Source: Paludibacteraceae bacterium (lineage in GTDB: Bacteria > Bacteroidota > Bacteroidia > Bacteroidales > Paludibacteraceae). Taken from it: a DNA stretch of 64,000 nucleotides. Below, one piece after another: positions 27,793-37,317 of the stretch (within the stretch, counting starts at the first letter, position 1; each line of letters begins with the position of its first letter). The translations under genes and the position numbers were made by a program. The notes under the pieces are model-generated. The model was not told the origin of the DNA and made no database searches. It saw nothing but the letters and a program-made list of their open reading frames with translations. The stretch lies in the NCBI GenBank assembly GCA_017448985.1, contig JAFSKL010000019.1, positions 16,933 to 80,932 of the forward strand, in the 5' to 3' direction.

Positions 27793-27828
27793 AAAAAAAG
27801 GAAACCTTGTATTCATACAAGGCTTCCT
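27793..27828 (-). terminator. Strong terminator after the 608-residue secreted protein gene
   Basis: 14-base arms (27799-27812 and 27815-27828) with one mismatch and a 2-base turn, followed on the minus strand by seven T's. It closes the transcription unit holding the 2073-residue protein, the 47-residue protein and the 608-residue protein. Confidence 0.88.
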
Positions 27829-27851
27829 ATGAAATACATATGAGCGAACTT

Positions 27852-29678
27852 TTATGGCACAAAAATGGTCAACTTCTCGTTTTCTCCTTGGAGAACATAC
27901 GAACCGGATTCCAGACTAATCGCCTTGGTTTCTCCCGGTGCGGCATCCCACTCTTCCACAACTCCGCCGTCACCACTAACCGTGACATGCTGTGCCTCCG
28001 ATACGCTCACTGTGATATTTTTGCCTGATTCGTCCTCACAAGCCACTTTGATAGTTGTATGCGGATAGACGGGGTCTGTCTCCTCCGGCGCATCAGTAGA
28101 GATAATCATCTCCGACTTTTGATTAATATCTGCATAAATGAGCACATACAAATAACCATCCGGATCTACTCGGTCTGCCCATTGCTCCAACACATCAGGC
28201 GTGATTTCCCAAGTTCCACCTTTTTTAGGTATGCTATGGGTTGCCACCACATGCACATCGGTATTCTTAGGTTTGAAATCACAGGTATCTCCAATATAAG
28301 CATCACAAGCCTTCGTATTATTATTCCACGTAAATACCATTGTACCTTGACGCCAATCATTGTAATAGAAGCGATAGAATTTAGCTCCTGCCGAATATCT
28401 ATCAACAGTTAACTTATTCTCTCCCCTGTTAAGCAGTGGTTTCGTTGCACAATCGGACGGGCCCCACTCGGAAGCAATAAGTGAAGTACGCACTGAACAT
28501 TCAAACCGAACATAAAGATATTGTTCGTTTGTATGTTTCCATAAAGCCAGCATTTCCTCTTCCAGCAAGCCCAACCAGTGTCCTTTTTCGGAAGCAAGGA
28601 ACTGATAAGAAGCGATGGCATCCTTGAGGAAGAAATCAGGATCTGTACCTATGTACATGCGGAAGACATGGTCTGTAGGTGTGGTAAAGATAGTAGCCGT
28701 ATCCCATGACATAGGAATAGCATACAAAGCCGTTGTGTCATTCGCCTTGAGAACAACTCGCTGATTATACTTCAGTACTGTAGCTCCGCCACGCGGAGGG
28801 GCCTGCGGCACACGGTTCACAGTAAGCAAACCGTCCTTCGAAGAATAGAACTTCGCATAGAACATACCCGACCCGTTCTCGCTCTTCGCAACATAGTTTT
28901 TCAGCTCGGCGCTGGACACCTTAAGCGAATCTTTGGATTTGATTTGCTTAATCTGCAGAATGTTCTCATCTGCTCCAAGTTCATCATCCGTCGGATCGTA
29001 ATCGCAGAGGGAACCAACCGTCAGTTTAAGGTTGGATTCTCCCAACCATTTATAGTAAATGGAGTCATACTGCCATTGGACATAGGGTACTACCACATGA
29101 CGGTCCTTGTCATTGGCTTTCACTTGAATAGTATCGCCAAACTGCAAGAATTCTGTTCCGCTCATACAGCTGGAGAAGAACATATCATCCGGTGCGATAG
29201 AAATCGTTCCTTTGGACTTGAAGGTTACTTTAACAAATACTTCTACATTATAGGAAATACCGGAACTCAACAAAAGATTGCGGTATCCCTTACCCATCTT
29301 AATGAAGTACACTAACTTACCATCTATAGTGGCCGTCTCAAGTGGCGGACGATAAGGCATCGAGAATTCGACAGCACCGGGATTATCTTTGCAGAACAAA
29401 CTACAGATGATACTATCTTTATATACACCTGAGGTACACGAGAAATCCATCTCCACTTCAGGTGCCGGATCGTTCTCGTTTTGAGGCGTAAAATAGACAG
29501 CCAAAGGAAGGTCGAAAGTCCAAGCCGTATACCACACGGTTCTCGGCCCGGATATCTCCGCCTTATAATCTTTTCCCAACGGGATAGCATCCGTACATGC
29601 AGCACCTGATTGTGCGTGCATGTTGGACACTAATCCCAATAGGAAAATCATTATGCCTAAAAGATGCTTCGTTCTCAT
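27852..29678 (-). CDS. Secreted protein of unknown function, 608 residues
   Basis: The ATG at 29678 is chosen because it begins a clear signal peptide (MRTKHLLGIMIFLLGLVSNM, cleavage near HAQ); an upstream in-frame ATG at 29771 would overlap the 47-residue gene. No family was recognised. The mature protein is beta-rich, with repeated segments of the kind V..Y.W.YDS and IGTDPDF / YIGDTCDF, suggesting two or three related modules, and scattered cysteines (CTSGV, SSCMSG, SLCDYD). It lacks the C-terminal tail of the giant proteins and ends in KLTIFVP. It starts 14 bases after the 47-residue gene and ends at a strong terminator, so it is the third gene of that unit. Confidence 0.6.
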   Translation of the reverse strand: MRTKHLLGIMIFLLGLVSNMHAQSGAACTDAIPLGKDYKAEISGPRTVWYTAWTFDLPLAVYFTPQNENDPAPEVEMDFSCTSGVYKDSIICSLFCKDNPGAVEFSMPYRPPLETATIDGKLVYFIKMGKGYRNLLLSSGISYNVEVFVKVTFKSKGTISIAPDDMFFSSCMSGTEFLQFGDTIQVKANDKDRHVVVPYVQWQYDSIYYKWLGESNLKLTVGSLCDYDPTDDELGADENILQIKQIKSKDSLKVSSAELKNYVAKSENGSGMFYAKFYSSKDGLLTVNRVPQAPPRGGATVLKYNQRVVLKANDTTALYAIPMSWDTATIFTTPTDHVFRMYIGTDPDFFLKDAIASYQFLASEKGHWLGLLEEEMLALWKHTNEQYLYVRFECSVRTSLIASEWGPSDCATKPLLNRGENKLTVDRYSAGAKFYRFYYNDWRQGTMVFTWNNNTKACDAYIGDTCDFKPKNTDVHVVATHSIPKKGGTWEITPDVLEQWADRVDPDGYLYVLIYADINQKSEMIISTDAPEETDPVYPHTTIKVACEDESGKNITVSVSEAQHVTVSGDGGVVEEWDAAPGETKAISLESGSYVLQGENEKLTIFVP

Positions 29679-29691
29679 AGGTTTTCGATTT

Positions 29692-29835
29692 TTAGAAGAC
29701 AGGGGCACTTCCATGACGACCAGCGATACCGGAAGGTCCGGGAGGAGGAACCGGAAGCGAAGATGTACCAAGAATCGTTGCGGACGAAAGAATCATCACT
29801 ACCTCTGTCTGAGGGAAAATATATTGCTTTTTCAT
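29692..29835 (-). CDS. Small protein (47 residues) of the YxFP...APVF type, copy 1
   Basis: Reads MKKQYIFPQTEVV, then a short Ile/Leu/Ser/Thr stretch, then a Pro/Gly-rich part (VPPPGPSG), ending in SAPVF. It lies 35 bases after the stop of the 2073-residue protein and 14 bases before the 608-residue gene, on the same strand. A second small protein with the same start (M-x-K-x-x-Y-x-FP-x-x-E) and the same last four residues follows the 2270-residue protein. The paired position and shared ends argue that it is a real gene. Function unknown: a peptide precursor, a chaperone-like partner, or a regulatory peptide are all possible. Confidence 0.65.
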   Translation of the reverse strand: MKKQYIFPQTEVVMILSSATILGTSSLPVPPPGPSGIAGRHGSAPVF

Positions 29836-29870
29836 ATTCGTATTTTTTTTCTATTAGTTAATACACAATA

Positions 29871-32800
29871 TTATTTCAATAATTTTCCATCAATGGTATA
29901 AACCCTGTCACCACGGATGATCAATACCTGATTGTCTATCAGCACTTTGGTTGCTACTGCATCTTTGCTATCCACAATAGCTGCGTCAATGGCTGTTGAA
30001 ATCTGAGAACTCTTCGCGATTACGCGTAATCCATATTCACTGGTATTACCACTTTGGAGCATCAACGTATAATTGCCATCGCTGAGGTTGGTCACAGCCT
30101 CACCGTCACGCATGAGATAGAGGGCATACTCGGCATTGGCGTTGGCATTGACACAGGAAATCTGATACTCTCCTGCAACAGGAGCATAGATGCTTAACGG
30201 ATATTCAGCGCGTTCATTTGTCAGAGCAACTGTATTGACGCAGAGTTTCGCATCATAGCGGTCAATCCACATCTGTGCCACCTTGCTGCTGACGCCAAAC
30301 TTAGCGAGGTCCTGACCAATGACATACCGGTCTTCCTTCTCGTCAGTTGTCTCTACAATGAGACGGTCTGACATCTTGTTATCGCGAGCAATCTCTACCA
30401 CAAACTTCGACTCATTCTCTGCCTGCGGAGCACGGCGATATGCAGGAGCAGGAGACGATCCGGAGTGAACAGTAGCATAAACCGTACCCGGAGTAGCCAT
30501 CTGTACAAAGATCGGTTTCGCAACAATCAAACCGGAGGTCGCCCCATCGACTACCGTATAACTCTGGGCTCCGTTGTTGTCATATGTCTGATATTTTGCA
30601 ACACCGGTGCTCAAATCTGCCGTATAAAGGGCAGGGTTCGAGATGGCGTTCCAGTTAGCAAAATTCGCACCGGCACTACCGCTTGCCGTCGAAACGGTGA
30701 GGTTGCGTGTCTGGAGTGCCGCTCCGGCTTTCTTATGGAAGTCAAGCTTCGACTGACCTGATGCCAGATAGATCATATACAGTTTACCCGGAACCATCTC
30801 GGCGCCCGTCTCGTGGAGGAACTTCCAATACTGGTAGGTGTCATCCGTTCCGCCAACCTTGGCATAGGCAGCACCGTCAAACTCAATGATGTATATCTGA
30901 CTGCCTGAACTCAAGCGGCTGCTTGTACCATAGATACCCGTTGCCGGATTCACTCTCCACGGCACTGCTACGGCATACCATTGACCGGCATCAAAGGAAT
31001 GATTCAGCCGATAGATAGCTTCACCAATGATAGTTAGGTTCTCCGGATTCAGCAACTGACCGCAAGCAGAACCGTCGGAAGTGATAATAAGATCTTTCAC
31101 TTCACTATTTTCAGGAACATCCCATGTTTCACCCGTTGCAACCGTCTTATCTGCAATAGCAATCGGCGTGAAGTTTGCTGTAAGCGTAATATTCTCTGTC
31201 AGCGTGAAACTCGGGTGAGCAGCTTCAGTCTCGCCATCACTCCAACCATCAAAGGTATATTTCTCATCATTGTAACTTACTGCGACATTCGTAACATTCG
31301 TTCCGTAGTCAAATGTACCGGCACCCGTGAATGTACATACGCCGCTAAGGTTACTCTTCAAGGTAATTGTGTACTGGTTTAAAGTACCGGTAAACACTGC
31401 CTTGTAGTCAGCAGCAGCTTTGACTGTCTCAACCGTCTTGGTAGGATCTGCCGTATTCTGCCATACATACGTGTATGAATAGCCTTCAGCCGGATTTTGC
31501 TTTTCTACACCGCTTGTCGGAACGGTCGGCATTGCACCATAGGCCAACGACTGGGTTGTTCCGATCTGAGTAGTACCATCCTCTTGATAGAAGCGGATAT
31601 TGAAAGTCTTTGCCACTTCACGATAAACAGCGGTGTACGATTTTGCACTGGTATCAGAAACAGCCTCAGGAGCTGGCGACCAATGATCAAACTCATAGGT
31701 AAACTCGTTGGTGGCAGGTTTGCCTCCAAATGACTCATCTTCTTTCTGCGGTTTTCCATTAACAATAGCAGGAGCTACAGGCATAGCACCGACAGCCACA
31801 TCGCCTTGTTTGAGTACCGTAGTTCCGTTATAATCAAAGAATGTAACAGCATACTCCGTAGGAGGATCTTCTACGAAGGTAGCGGTATAGGTAGCATCTC
31901 CGGTAACTGCTGCCAAAGCAGGACTCCAAATAAGTGTATGACCTATTTTTGTCGGGGTGTTCTCACACTCAGGCCACTCATTATGGGTCAAGAACTGCGT
32001 TTCAATCAAAGAACCGCCTTCATTCCGGAAAGTAATGGTGTACATACGCGGTTTCTCGGTAAAGGTTGCCGTATAGGTCACATCACCTGTTACGCGTCCG
32101 GGAGTAGGTGACCAGCCCGTGAAATCATAGGTATAGTCGATATTGGACTCACGAGTGGGGTTCGTTCCCAAGAATTCAACTTCTGTACCGTAAGGAACTT
32201 CGTATTCATCTACCAAATCGCCAAATTTATCTGTCGTCTTAACGATTGTACCATCCCAGTTCTTCCATGTGATAGTACATGTCTTTTCTTTCCAGGACTT
32301 TGAATCATCATCCCAATAGTAATAGGTATCATTTTCGGGGTGGAGACAGTGGTAGAGATTATCCACATTTTCAACCTCCCACCATTGACAATCGTCCATC
32401 AGGATAAACAATCTTCCTGCACCGGCAGCATCGCTGAAGGTGTAATCCGCATTTCCGGATATGACACCCGCTGTTTTGGTCGCAGATACAGCCACATATC
32501 CTTGCGGTTTGGCATAATATACATCGCCTGTAGTTACATTGTGTTTAACCATGAAGCACTCATCCACCACCATGTCATCCCATTTGTCATTCTGATAGCA
32601 ATATGCATCACCTTCATGGGCATAATTATCTTCATCTGTGTAGGACTCTTTATAGGTTCCGTCACCATTCCGCAGTTTAGCAGGATAGAATGTCCTGTTC
32701 TCGAAAGTCCCGCTTCCTTTTACATTGTAAACAGGTCTCTCGCCCGCTTCAGAAGCGTCATCGTTGAAGATAAAAGTACCGGCATCTTCGTTAGAAGAGA

Positions 32801-35800
32801 AGATATTTGCGCCACTCGCAGAGGTATAAACAAAACCGGAAGCCGTTGCGAATGTACCATGCACATTAATAGCAGCATCCTGAGGACAAACCTGCTCATT
32901 GCGTACATCAGGTTTACCCGGAGTGGTACCTTTGTCTTCCCAACTCGGAGCATAGCGTACTGTCTTGGTGTAAGCCTCACTCTTAACCATATTAAGACCG
33001 TCATACTCATTGCAGTATGCATATTTATCCCAATCCTCGGCATCATACACATAAAGCGCACCGGTGTAAGATACCGGTTCATCGTCCACTTTTCCTCCTT
33101 CTACCCACGCATCGTAAGCATCCTTTTCATCTTCATCCATTGCTACCGTAACCGTAGATTCTTTATCCACCTCCACTTCTGCTCCCGGCAGCAGACTCGT
33201 GTTTTGCAGGAAGTCCATCGTACCGGAAAGCAAATGAATCTTAAAGTTGCATGTGAGCGGCAAGTCAAAGTGCGCCGAATTGAGACGGACAGGAATTGAA
33301 TATCCCATCAAAGATAAGTATCCTAAGTCAATTTCCATGGAGCCAATGTGTGCTGCACTATTGACATCATAAACTTGGATATCATTTTCTACATCATACC
33401 ATTTGCGGATCCATGTATTGTCGGCATCCGCTCCGTTGTCCAGCAAGAATATAGCATCATCATTCACACCGGATGTTCTATTAGCCACGCCTACCACTTT
33501 AATATCCGGTGCCATCATAGATACACTCAAGCCATATGATGCAATACCCTCCGACACAGCTGCTGAGGTGGAAAGTACTGCTCCCGGGTGATACTTCACC
33601 GGAGACTCTACGTTCTGGATAAAGTATTGGGTTACCGGGAATATTTTCTTATCGCTATCATCTCCTATTTGCAGCGGGAAATCATCCGGAATCATACCTG
33701 TAATCTTGACCGAAGTCATAGCTCCTTTCCAATCGCCCATCTGGAACATCTCACGCACCTTTGCATCACGTCGGGCGTCTGTTTCGCCCTTACCGGTCAT
33801 ATATCCCCAAGCGCGTATTTCGGAATTTGCCATAAGCGTCATGTGACTTCCTTCTTCCAGCACCAGATGTCCGTACGCTCCGGTAGGTTGACCGGTATAT
33901 GCCTCATTGCTGGCAAGTTGGGTACATGTCATTTCAATAGCACCGAAAACATCCATGTTCACACCCGAGGCAAATGTCAAACGTCTAAATTCGGTCGGTT
34001 GCACATAAGTATTTTGAGTATTTAAATCATTAAACACAATACGCGGCGGGAAATCATTAATCTCCTTAGCCTGCGTATCGCTCATCGGAACAACAATCGT
34101 TGCGTTTGCCGGTAAGGTATAATATCCGGCAGGCAAAGTATAATCATTCGTCATGAATATGACGATATTCTCTACAGATGGATTGTTGTTTGCATAAGCA
34201 ATCGCGTCCTCCAATTTTGCATAAGACACTTCGCCAATACGACAAACACCTGCACCGTTAGCTACAGCAGCTTCCTCAGTACCGATAAAATAACGATAGC
34301 CCTCGTTATATTCCACACCGGCCGAAACAAGCATCTCGGTTAAGCCGGAGGTAGATATTCCGTAAGTATTCGTTTTGAAATATCCGGAAGTGAAGTTAAT
34401 CGTTCCATACAACGGACCATCGAACTTACCGCATTCAACTTTTAGCGTACCTCCCGTACGCTGTGCGGAATAGGTCGCGCCCTTGATAGCCGCGAGTTTC
34501 TTTGTAGTTGCGGTACCGCCTTTGACTTCCAGACCGCAAGTGGTTCCTTCGATAGTTCCACGATTGATAGTCGCAGTACCGCCGGAAACAGTAACAGCCG
34601 TAGTTCCTTTAAACGTACCGCCTTTCATCACCAAGGTCTTGCTGGATGTCAAACCGCCATTAATCGTTCCCTGGATAGTGGTCAGCGAACCTTTATTGGT
34701 TGCTGCGCCGGTAATGGTTGCACCGTTCTGCTCTACCGTACCGCTTGCACCGATAGTGAGCGAACCAAATGTACCGCCATTAAGAATAGTTTTACCACCG
34801 TCCACGGTCAGAGCCGCTGCCGAACCGCCGAACGAACTATATGCGATAGTCACATTGCCGCTGGAAATAGTGATATCCTGTGCTATATTACCGTTCAAGT
34901 CCAGCGTAAAATCCTTTCCTGAGAATGTAAGGTCATCTGTAACAGGCTTGTTGATTTTCAGGATAGGATTGGTATAACTGCTAATATCCGTTCCAAGGAT
35001 TTCAGCCAAAGTACCGCTTACCGGACTTGCATCATCTTTACCTTCCAACAAGAAAGCTTCCGGACGGGCTGGATCCAAAGCAACAACATTGAGCGAAATA
35101 TTCAGCGATGAAGGACTATCACCTGCCATACTAACGGTCATGGTTGAATTTCTCGTACCATACCCGCCTCCTTTGTAGGTATAAGTCACAGGAATGGTAA
35201 TTCTTACCTTTTGTGCAGAAATCTCTTCCTTGTCGGCTAAGGCAGCCGCCAAATTATAGGTCCATTCGCTGCTACCGTTATTAGTAAAGGTGAAAGTCGC
35301 GAAGTCCGCTGCATCCAACGAAGCAGGATCTCCTTCCACCTCTACTGTTACCGACAAATTAGCAGTAGCATTTACAACGGCTTCCACATTGGCACTCGTT
35401 GCCACTGGATTACCAAGCAGGTACTTATTGAATACGGCATAAAGATTATTCGGATTACCCACTGCACCGGCATATGCTTCTTCCAAACCCGTAACCGTAG
35501 CGGGAGGAACCATATACATCACATTAGCGGAGTTTGGCAACACTTTGAAGTATGCACTTTCAGGCGCTGACTTATCCATAGCGGTATCCTGTCTCCAAAC
35601 TCGTGCATCATTGAAAGTCCAACCGTCGAAATAAGATCCGTCATCCCCTTGCGCATCGGCTTTAAAGTATGCAAATGGTGTCATAAAGAGATGGCTATCG
35701 TCAGCTCCGGCTTTTCTCATCATATTGCGTAAAATCGAGTTTACCTTGCTTGTTGGATTCGAATCTTCCACACTCTCCGTAGCCGTCAATGTCGCGCCAA

Positions 35801-36092
35801 TCACCATTGCATCATCATCAAAAGTGTCACCATTGGTAGGGTTTCCTGTGCCATAGGGCATAGCCATAGGCGGGTTATTGTAATTCAACCAAGCCACTGC
35901 AGTATTGTCAAAAAGCTCTCCCTGTGCATCCACCCAAGTCAGCTTGACTGTTCCCGAGCCCGTGGATGCGGATGATGTTTGAGCCTTAAACGCTGCAAGA
36001 TACACCGTCTGTCCCTCTTGCCCCCAAGTTGCACTCACGCCCATTGAGAGCACGAATAGGAGGGCTGATAATTTAAGAAATAATTTTCTCAT
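29871..36092 (-). CDS. Giant secreted protein with InlB-type repeats (2073 residues)
   Basis: A signal peptide ends near residue 25 (ATWGQ). Residues about 380-620 hold beta-solenoid-like units (GGTFKGTTAVTVSGGTATIN). Residues about 650-1020 are the region shared with the other two giants (AGYYTLPANATIVVP, IRAWGYMTG, QMGDWKG, FIQNVESPVKY). About 1340-1640 are five or more InlB/Flg_new-type repeats (YTYDFTGWSPTPG; TYEFDHWSPAPE). The C-terminal 400 residues resemble those of the 2270-residue protein (GKLYMIYLASG, NWNAISNP, DRLIVETTD, QMWIDRYD) and end in the tail KVLIDNQVLIIRGDRVYTID. Likely a surface-exposed binding protein. No promoter is seen in the 47-base gap upstream, so it is probably co-transcribed with the RelA/SpoT-domain gene. 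Confidence 0.75.
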   Translation of the reverse strand: MRKLFLKLSALLFVLSMGVSATWGQEGQTVYLAAFKAQTSSASTGSGTVKLTWVDAQGELFDNTAVAWLNYNNPPMAMPYGTGNPTNGDTFDDDAMVIGATLTATESVEDSNPTSKVNSILRNMMRKAGADDSHLFMTPFAYFKADAQGDDGSYFDGWTFNDARVWRQDTAMDKSAPESAYFKVLPNSANVMYMVPPATVTGLEEAYAGAVGNPNNLYAVFNKYLLGNPVATSANVEAVVNATANLSVTVEVEGDPASLDAADFATFTFTNNGSSEWTYNLAAALADKEEISAQKVRITIPVTYTYKGGGYGTRNSTMTVSMAGDSPSSLNISLNVVALDPARPEAFLLEGKDDASPVSGTLAEILGTDISSYTNPILKINKPVTDDLTFSGKDFTLDLNGNIAQDITISSGNVTIAYSSFGGSAAALTVDGGKTILNGGTFGSLTIGASGTVEQNGATITGAATNKGSLTTIQGTINGGLTSSKTLVMKGGTFKGTTAVTVSGGTATINRGTIEGTTCGLEVKGGTATTKKLAAIKGATYSAQRTGGTLKVECGKFDGPLYGTINFTSGYFKTNTYGISTSGLTEMLVSAGVEYNEGYRYFIGTEEAAVANGAGVCRIGEVSYAKLEDAIAYANNNPSVENIVIFMTNDYTLPAGYYTLPANATIVVPMSDTQAKEINDFPPRIVFNDLNTQNTYVQPTEFRRLTFASGVNMDVFGAIEMTCTQLASNEAYTGQPTGAYGHLVLEEGSHMTLMANSEIRAWGYMTGKGETDARRDAKVREMFQMGDWKGAMTSVKITGMIPDDFPLQIGDDSDKKIFPVTQYFIQNVESPVKYHPGAVLSTSAAVSEGIASYGLSVSMMAPDIKVVGVANRTSGVNDDAIFLLDNGADADNTWIRKWYDVENDIQVYDVNSAAHIGSMEIDLGYLSLMGYSIPVRLNSAHFDLPLTCNFKIHLLSGTMDFLQNTSLLPGAEVEVDKESTVTVAMDEDEKDAYDAWVEGGKVDDEPVSYTGALYVYDAEDWDKYAYCNEYDGLNMVKSEAYTKTVRYAPSWEDKGTTPGKPDVRNEQVCPQDAAINVHGTFATASGFVYTSASGANIFSSNEDAGTFIFNDDASEAGERPVYNVKGSGTFENRTFYPAKLRNGDGTYKESYTDEDNYAHEGDAYCYQNDKWDDMVVDECFMVKHNVTTGDVYYAKPQGYVAVSATKTAGVISGNADYTFSDAAGAGRLFILMDDCQWWEVENVDNLYHCLHPENDTYYYWDDDSKSWKEKTCTITWKNWDGTIVKTTDKFGDLVDEYEVPYGTEVEFLGTNPTRESNIDYTYDFTGWSPTPGRVTGDVTYTATFTEKPRMYTITFRNEGGSLIETQFLTHNEWPECENTPTKIGHTLIWSPALAAVTGDATYTATFVEDPPTEYAVTFFDYNGTTVLKQGDVAVGAMPVAPAIVNGKPQKEDESFGGKPATNEFTYEFDHWSPAPEAVSDTSAKSYTAVYREVAKTFNIRFYQEDGTTQIGTTQSLAYGAMPTVPTSGVEKQNPAEGYSYTYVWQNTADPTKTVETVKAAADYKAVFTGTLNQYTITLKSNLSGVCTFTGAGTFDYGTNVTNVAVSYNDEKYTFDGWSDGETEAAHPSFTLTENITLTANFTPIAIADKTVATGETWDVPENSEVKDLIITSDGSACGQLLNPENLTIIGEAIYRLNHSFDAGQWYAVAVPWRVNPATGIYGTSSRLSSGSQIYIIEFDGAAYAKVGGTDDTYQYWKFLHETGAEMVPGKLYMIYLASGQSKLDFHKKAGAALQTRNLTVSTASGSAGANFANWNAISNPALYTADLSTGVAKYQTYDNNGAQSYTVVDGATSGLIVAKPIFVQMATPGTVYATVHSGSSPAPAYRRAPQAENESKFVVEIARDNKMSDRLIVETTDEKEDRYVIGQDLAKFGVSSKVAQMWIDRYDAKLCVNTVALTNERAEYPLSIYAPVAGEYQISCVNANANAEYALYLMRDGEAVTNLSDGNYTLMLQSGNTSEYGLRVIAKSSQISTAIDAAIVDSKDAVATKVLIDNQVLIIRGDRVYTIDGKLLK

Positions 36093-36139
36093 GATTTTTT
36101 GTTTTTTAGTTAATATTTTTGTTAATTAATTTTCGTTCT

Positions 36140-37186
36140 TTAGTTGCGGTACACCGTACATGATGCGTTGAATGCCTCCAGCGCCAATAGGAACTCCTTC
36201 GTGTCCAGGAAGTAACTCGGATACGCCTCGCGCAACTCCTGCATCTTCTCAATCGACACCAGGATTACTGCCTCGTCCCCACTCAGGCTCTGCTCCGTCT
36301 GCGTAAACATAACCGATGCCTCATCCTCTTGCTCCAGCGTGTATGGACGTCCCGTCACTATCTGGTTCCGGAAGTTGATCAGCAGCACGCAGTACCCCGT
36401 GTTACTCTGCGCAAACGTCTTCTCGTCGTTCACCGTCACACGCAGCGCTTGCAACTGATCCAGCAGCTTATGCTTGTCCAAAAACTCAATATATTCGCGG
36501 CAGTACTGCTCATGCGTATAGTCCGCATAACGTGCATTCACAGCACAAGCTTCTTTCTGCGCAAAGATCGCACTCACCAGCCGGAAAAACTCCCTCCAGA
36601 TGCTGTTGTCGTCAATGTTCGCCTTCAGCGATGTACGCGAAATCAGACTCGCTGTCTCCACGGCCATCGCCCAACTATGCTCCAAACGCGTACGGATCTG
36701 CAGTTCCACGCGCAGTCCGTCATAATCCGCATTCTCCGAGTGGTATTTATATACGTAATGAATGCTCCGGTAGCCGCTATCTTTCGGCGCAACAATATAG
36801 TTGTTCACCTTCTCCAACTCGAAATGCACCGGACTAAAAGTCGCCAATGCCGCTTCACAGGCATGCATATCCTCCAGCGTCTCAAATACAAACCGCGCAC
36901 CACCTATATCCTGCAATCCACCCAGCCGCATACCGGTTGCCTCGTTATTGCGAAGCTTCTCAATGATCGATGTCATTCGCTTGACGCGCTGCGAGTAGAA
37001 AGCATATTTGACGTTTTGCTCAGCCAAATAGCCGGTCAGGCTCTCCACGAACTCACGAAGCACCGGCAAATGGGTCATTCGCCAATCACCTACCACCTTA
37101 ACTGCTTCTGCGCGTTGGAAGGCATCCACACCGTCCGCATACAAGTAGGTTCCTATTCTATTTAGTTGACTCCGCGAGTATTTCAT
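36140..37186 (-). CDS. RelA/SpoT-domain nucleotidyltransferase-like protein
   Basis: 348 residues. A small-alarmone-synthetase-type domain is at about residues 40-190: R67/K69 with TSIIEKL, D93 in DIGGARFVF, YRSIHYVY at 139-146 and ELQIRTRLEHSWA from 161. These are the ATP- and acceptor-binding residues of (p)ppGpp synthetases. There is no hydrolase (HD) domain, no TGS or ACT domain. The C-terminal 150 residues are not recognised. It could make alarmones or, like toxic SAS proteins, modify tRNA or adenine nucleotides. It has its own promoter, and the giant 2073-residue gene follows after 47 bases. Confidence 0.8.
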   Translation of the reverse strand: MKYSRSQLNRIGTYLYADGVDAFQRAEAVKVVGDWRMTHLPVLREFVESLTGYLAEQNVKYAFYSQRVKRMTSIIEKLRNNEATGMRLGGLQDIGGARFVFETLEDMHACEAALATFSPVHFELEKVNNYIVAPKDSGYRSIHYVYKYHSENADYDGLRVELQIRTRLEHSWAMAVETASLISRTSLKANIDDNSIWREFFRLVSAIFAQKEACAVNARYADYTHEQYCREYIEFLDKHKLLDQLQALRVTVNDEKTFAQSNTGYCVLLINFRNQIVTGRPYTLEQEDEASVMFTQTEQSLSGDEAVILVSIEKMQELREAYPSYFLDTKEFLLALEAFNASCTVYRN

Positions 37187-37208
37187 TACGCTTTACACTT
37201 TGAGCGTG

Positions 37209-37239
37209 CAAAGTTACAAATAAATTTTTAAATACACAA
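37209..37239 (-). promoter_or_regulatory. Promoter of the RelA/SpoT-domain gene
   Basis: On the minus strand TTG (37237-37239), 20 bases, TAACTTTG (37209-37216). The surrounding 70 bases (37204-37275) resemble the promoter region of the ORF6N gene at 46851-46920. Confidence 0.75.
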
Positions 37240-37317
37240 GTATTTATTAATAAAAGTACAAAAAATCCACAAATTGATACATAAATGTTGCAAAAAGGAG
37301 TTATCGAAACTGCGCGT

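Noticed and set aside
36093-36139. Separate promoter for the 2073-residue protein gene
   Set aside because: The 47-base gap is A+T-rich but lacks TAnnTTTG with a TTG at 19-21 bases.
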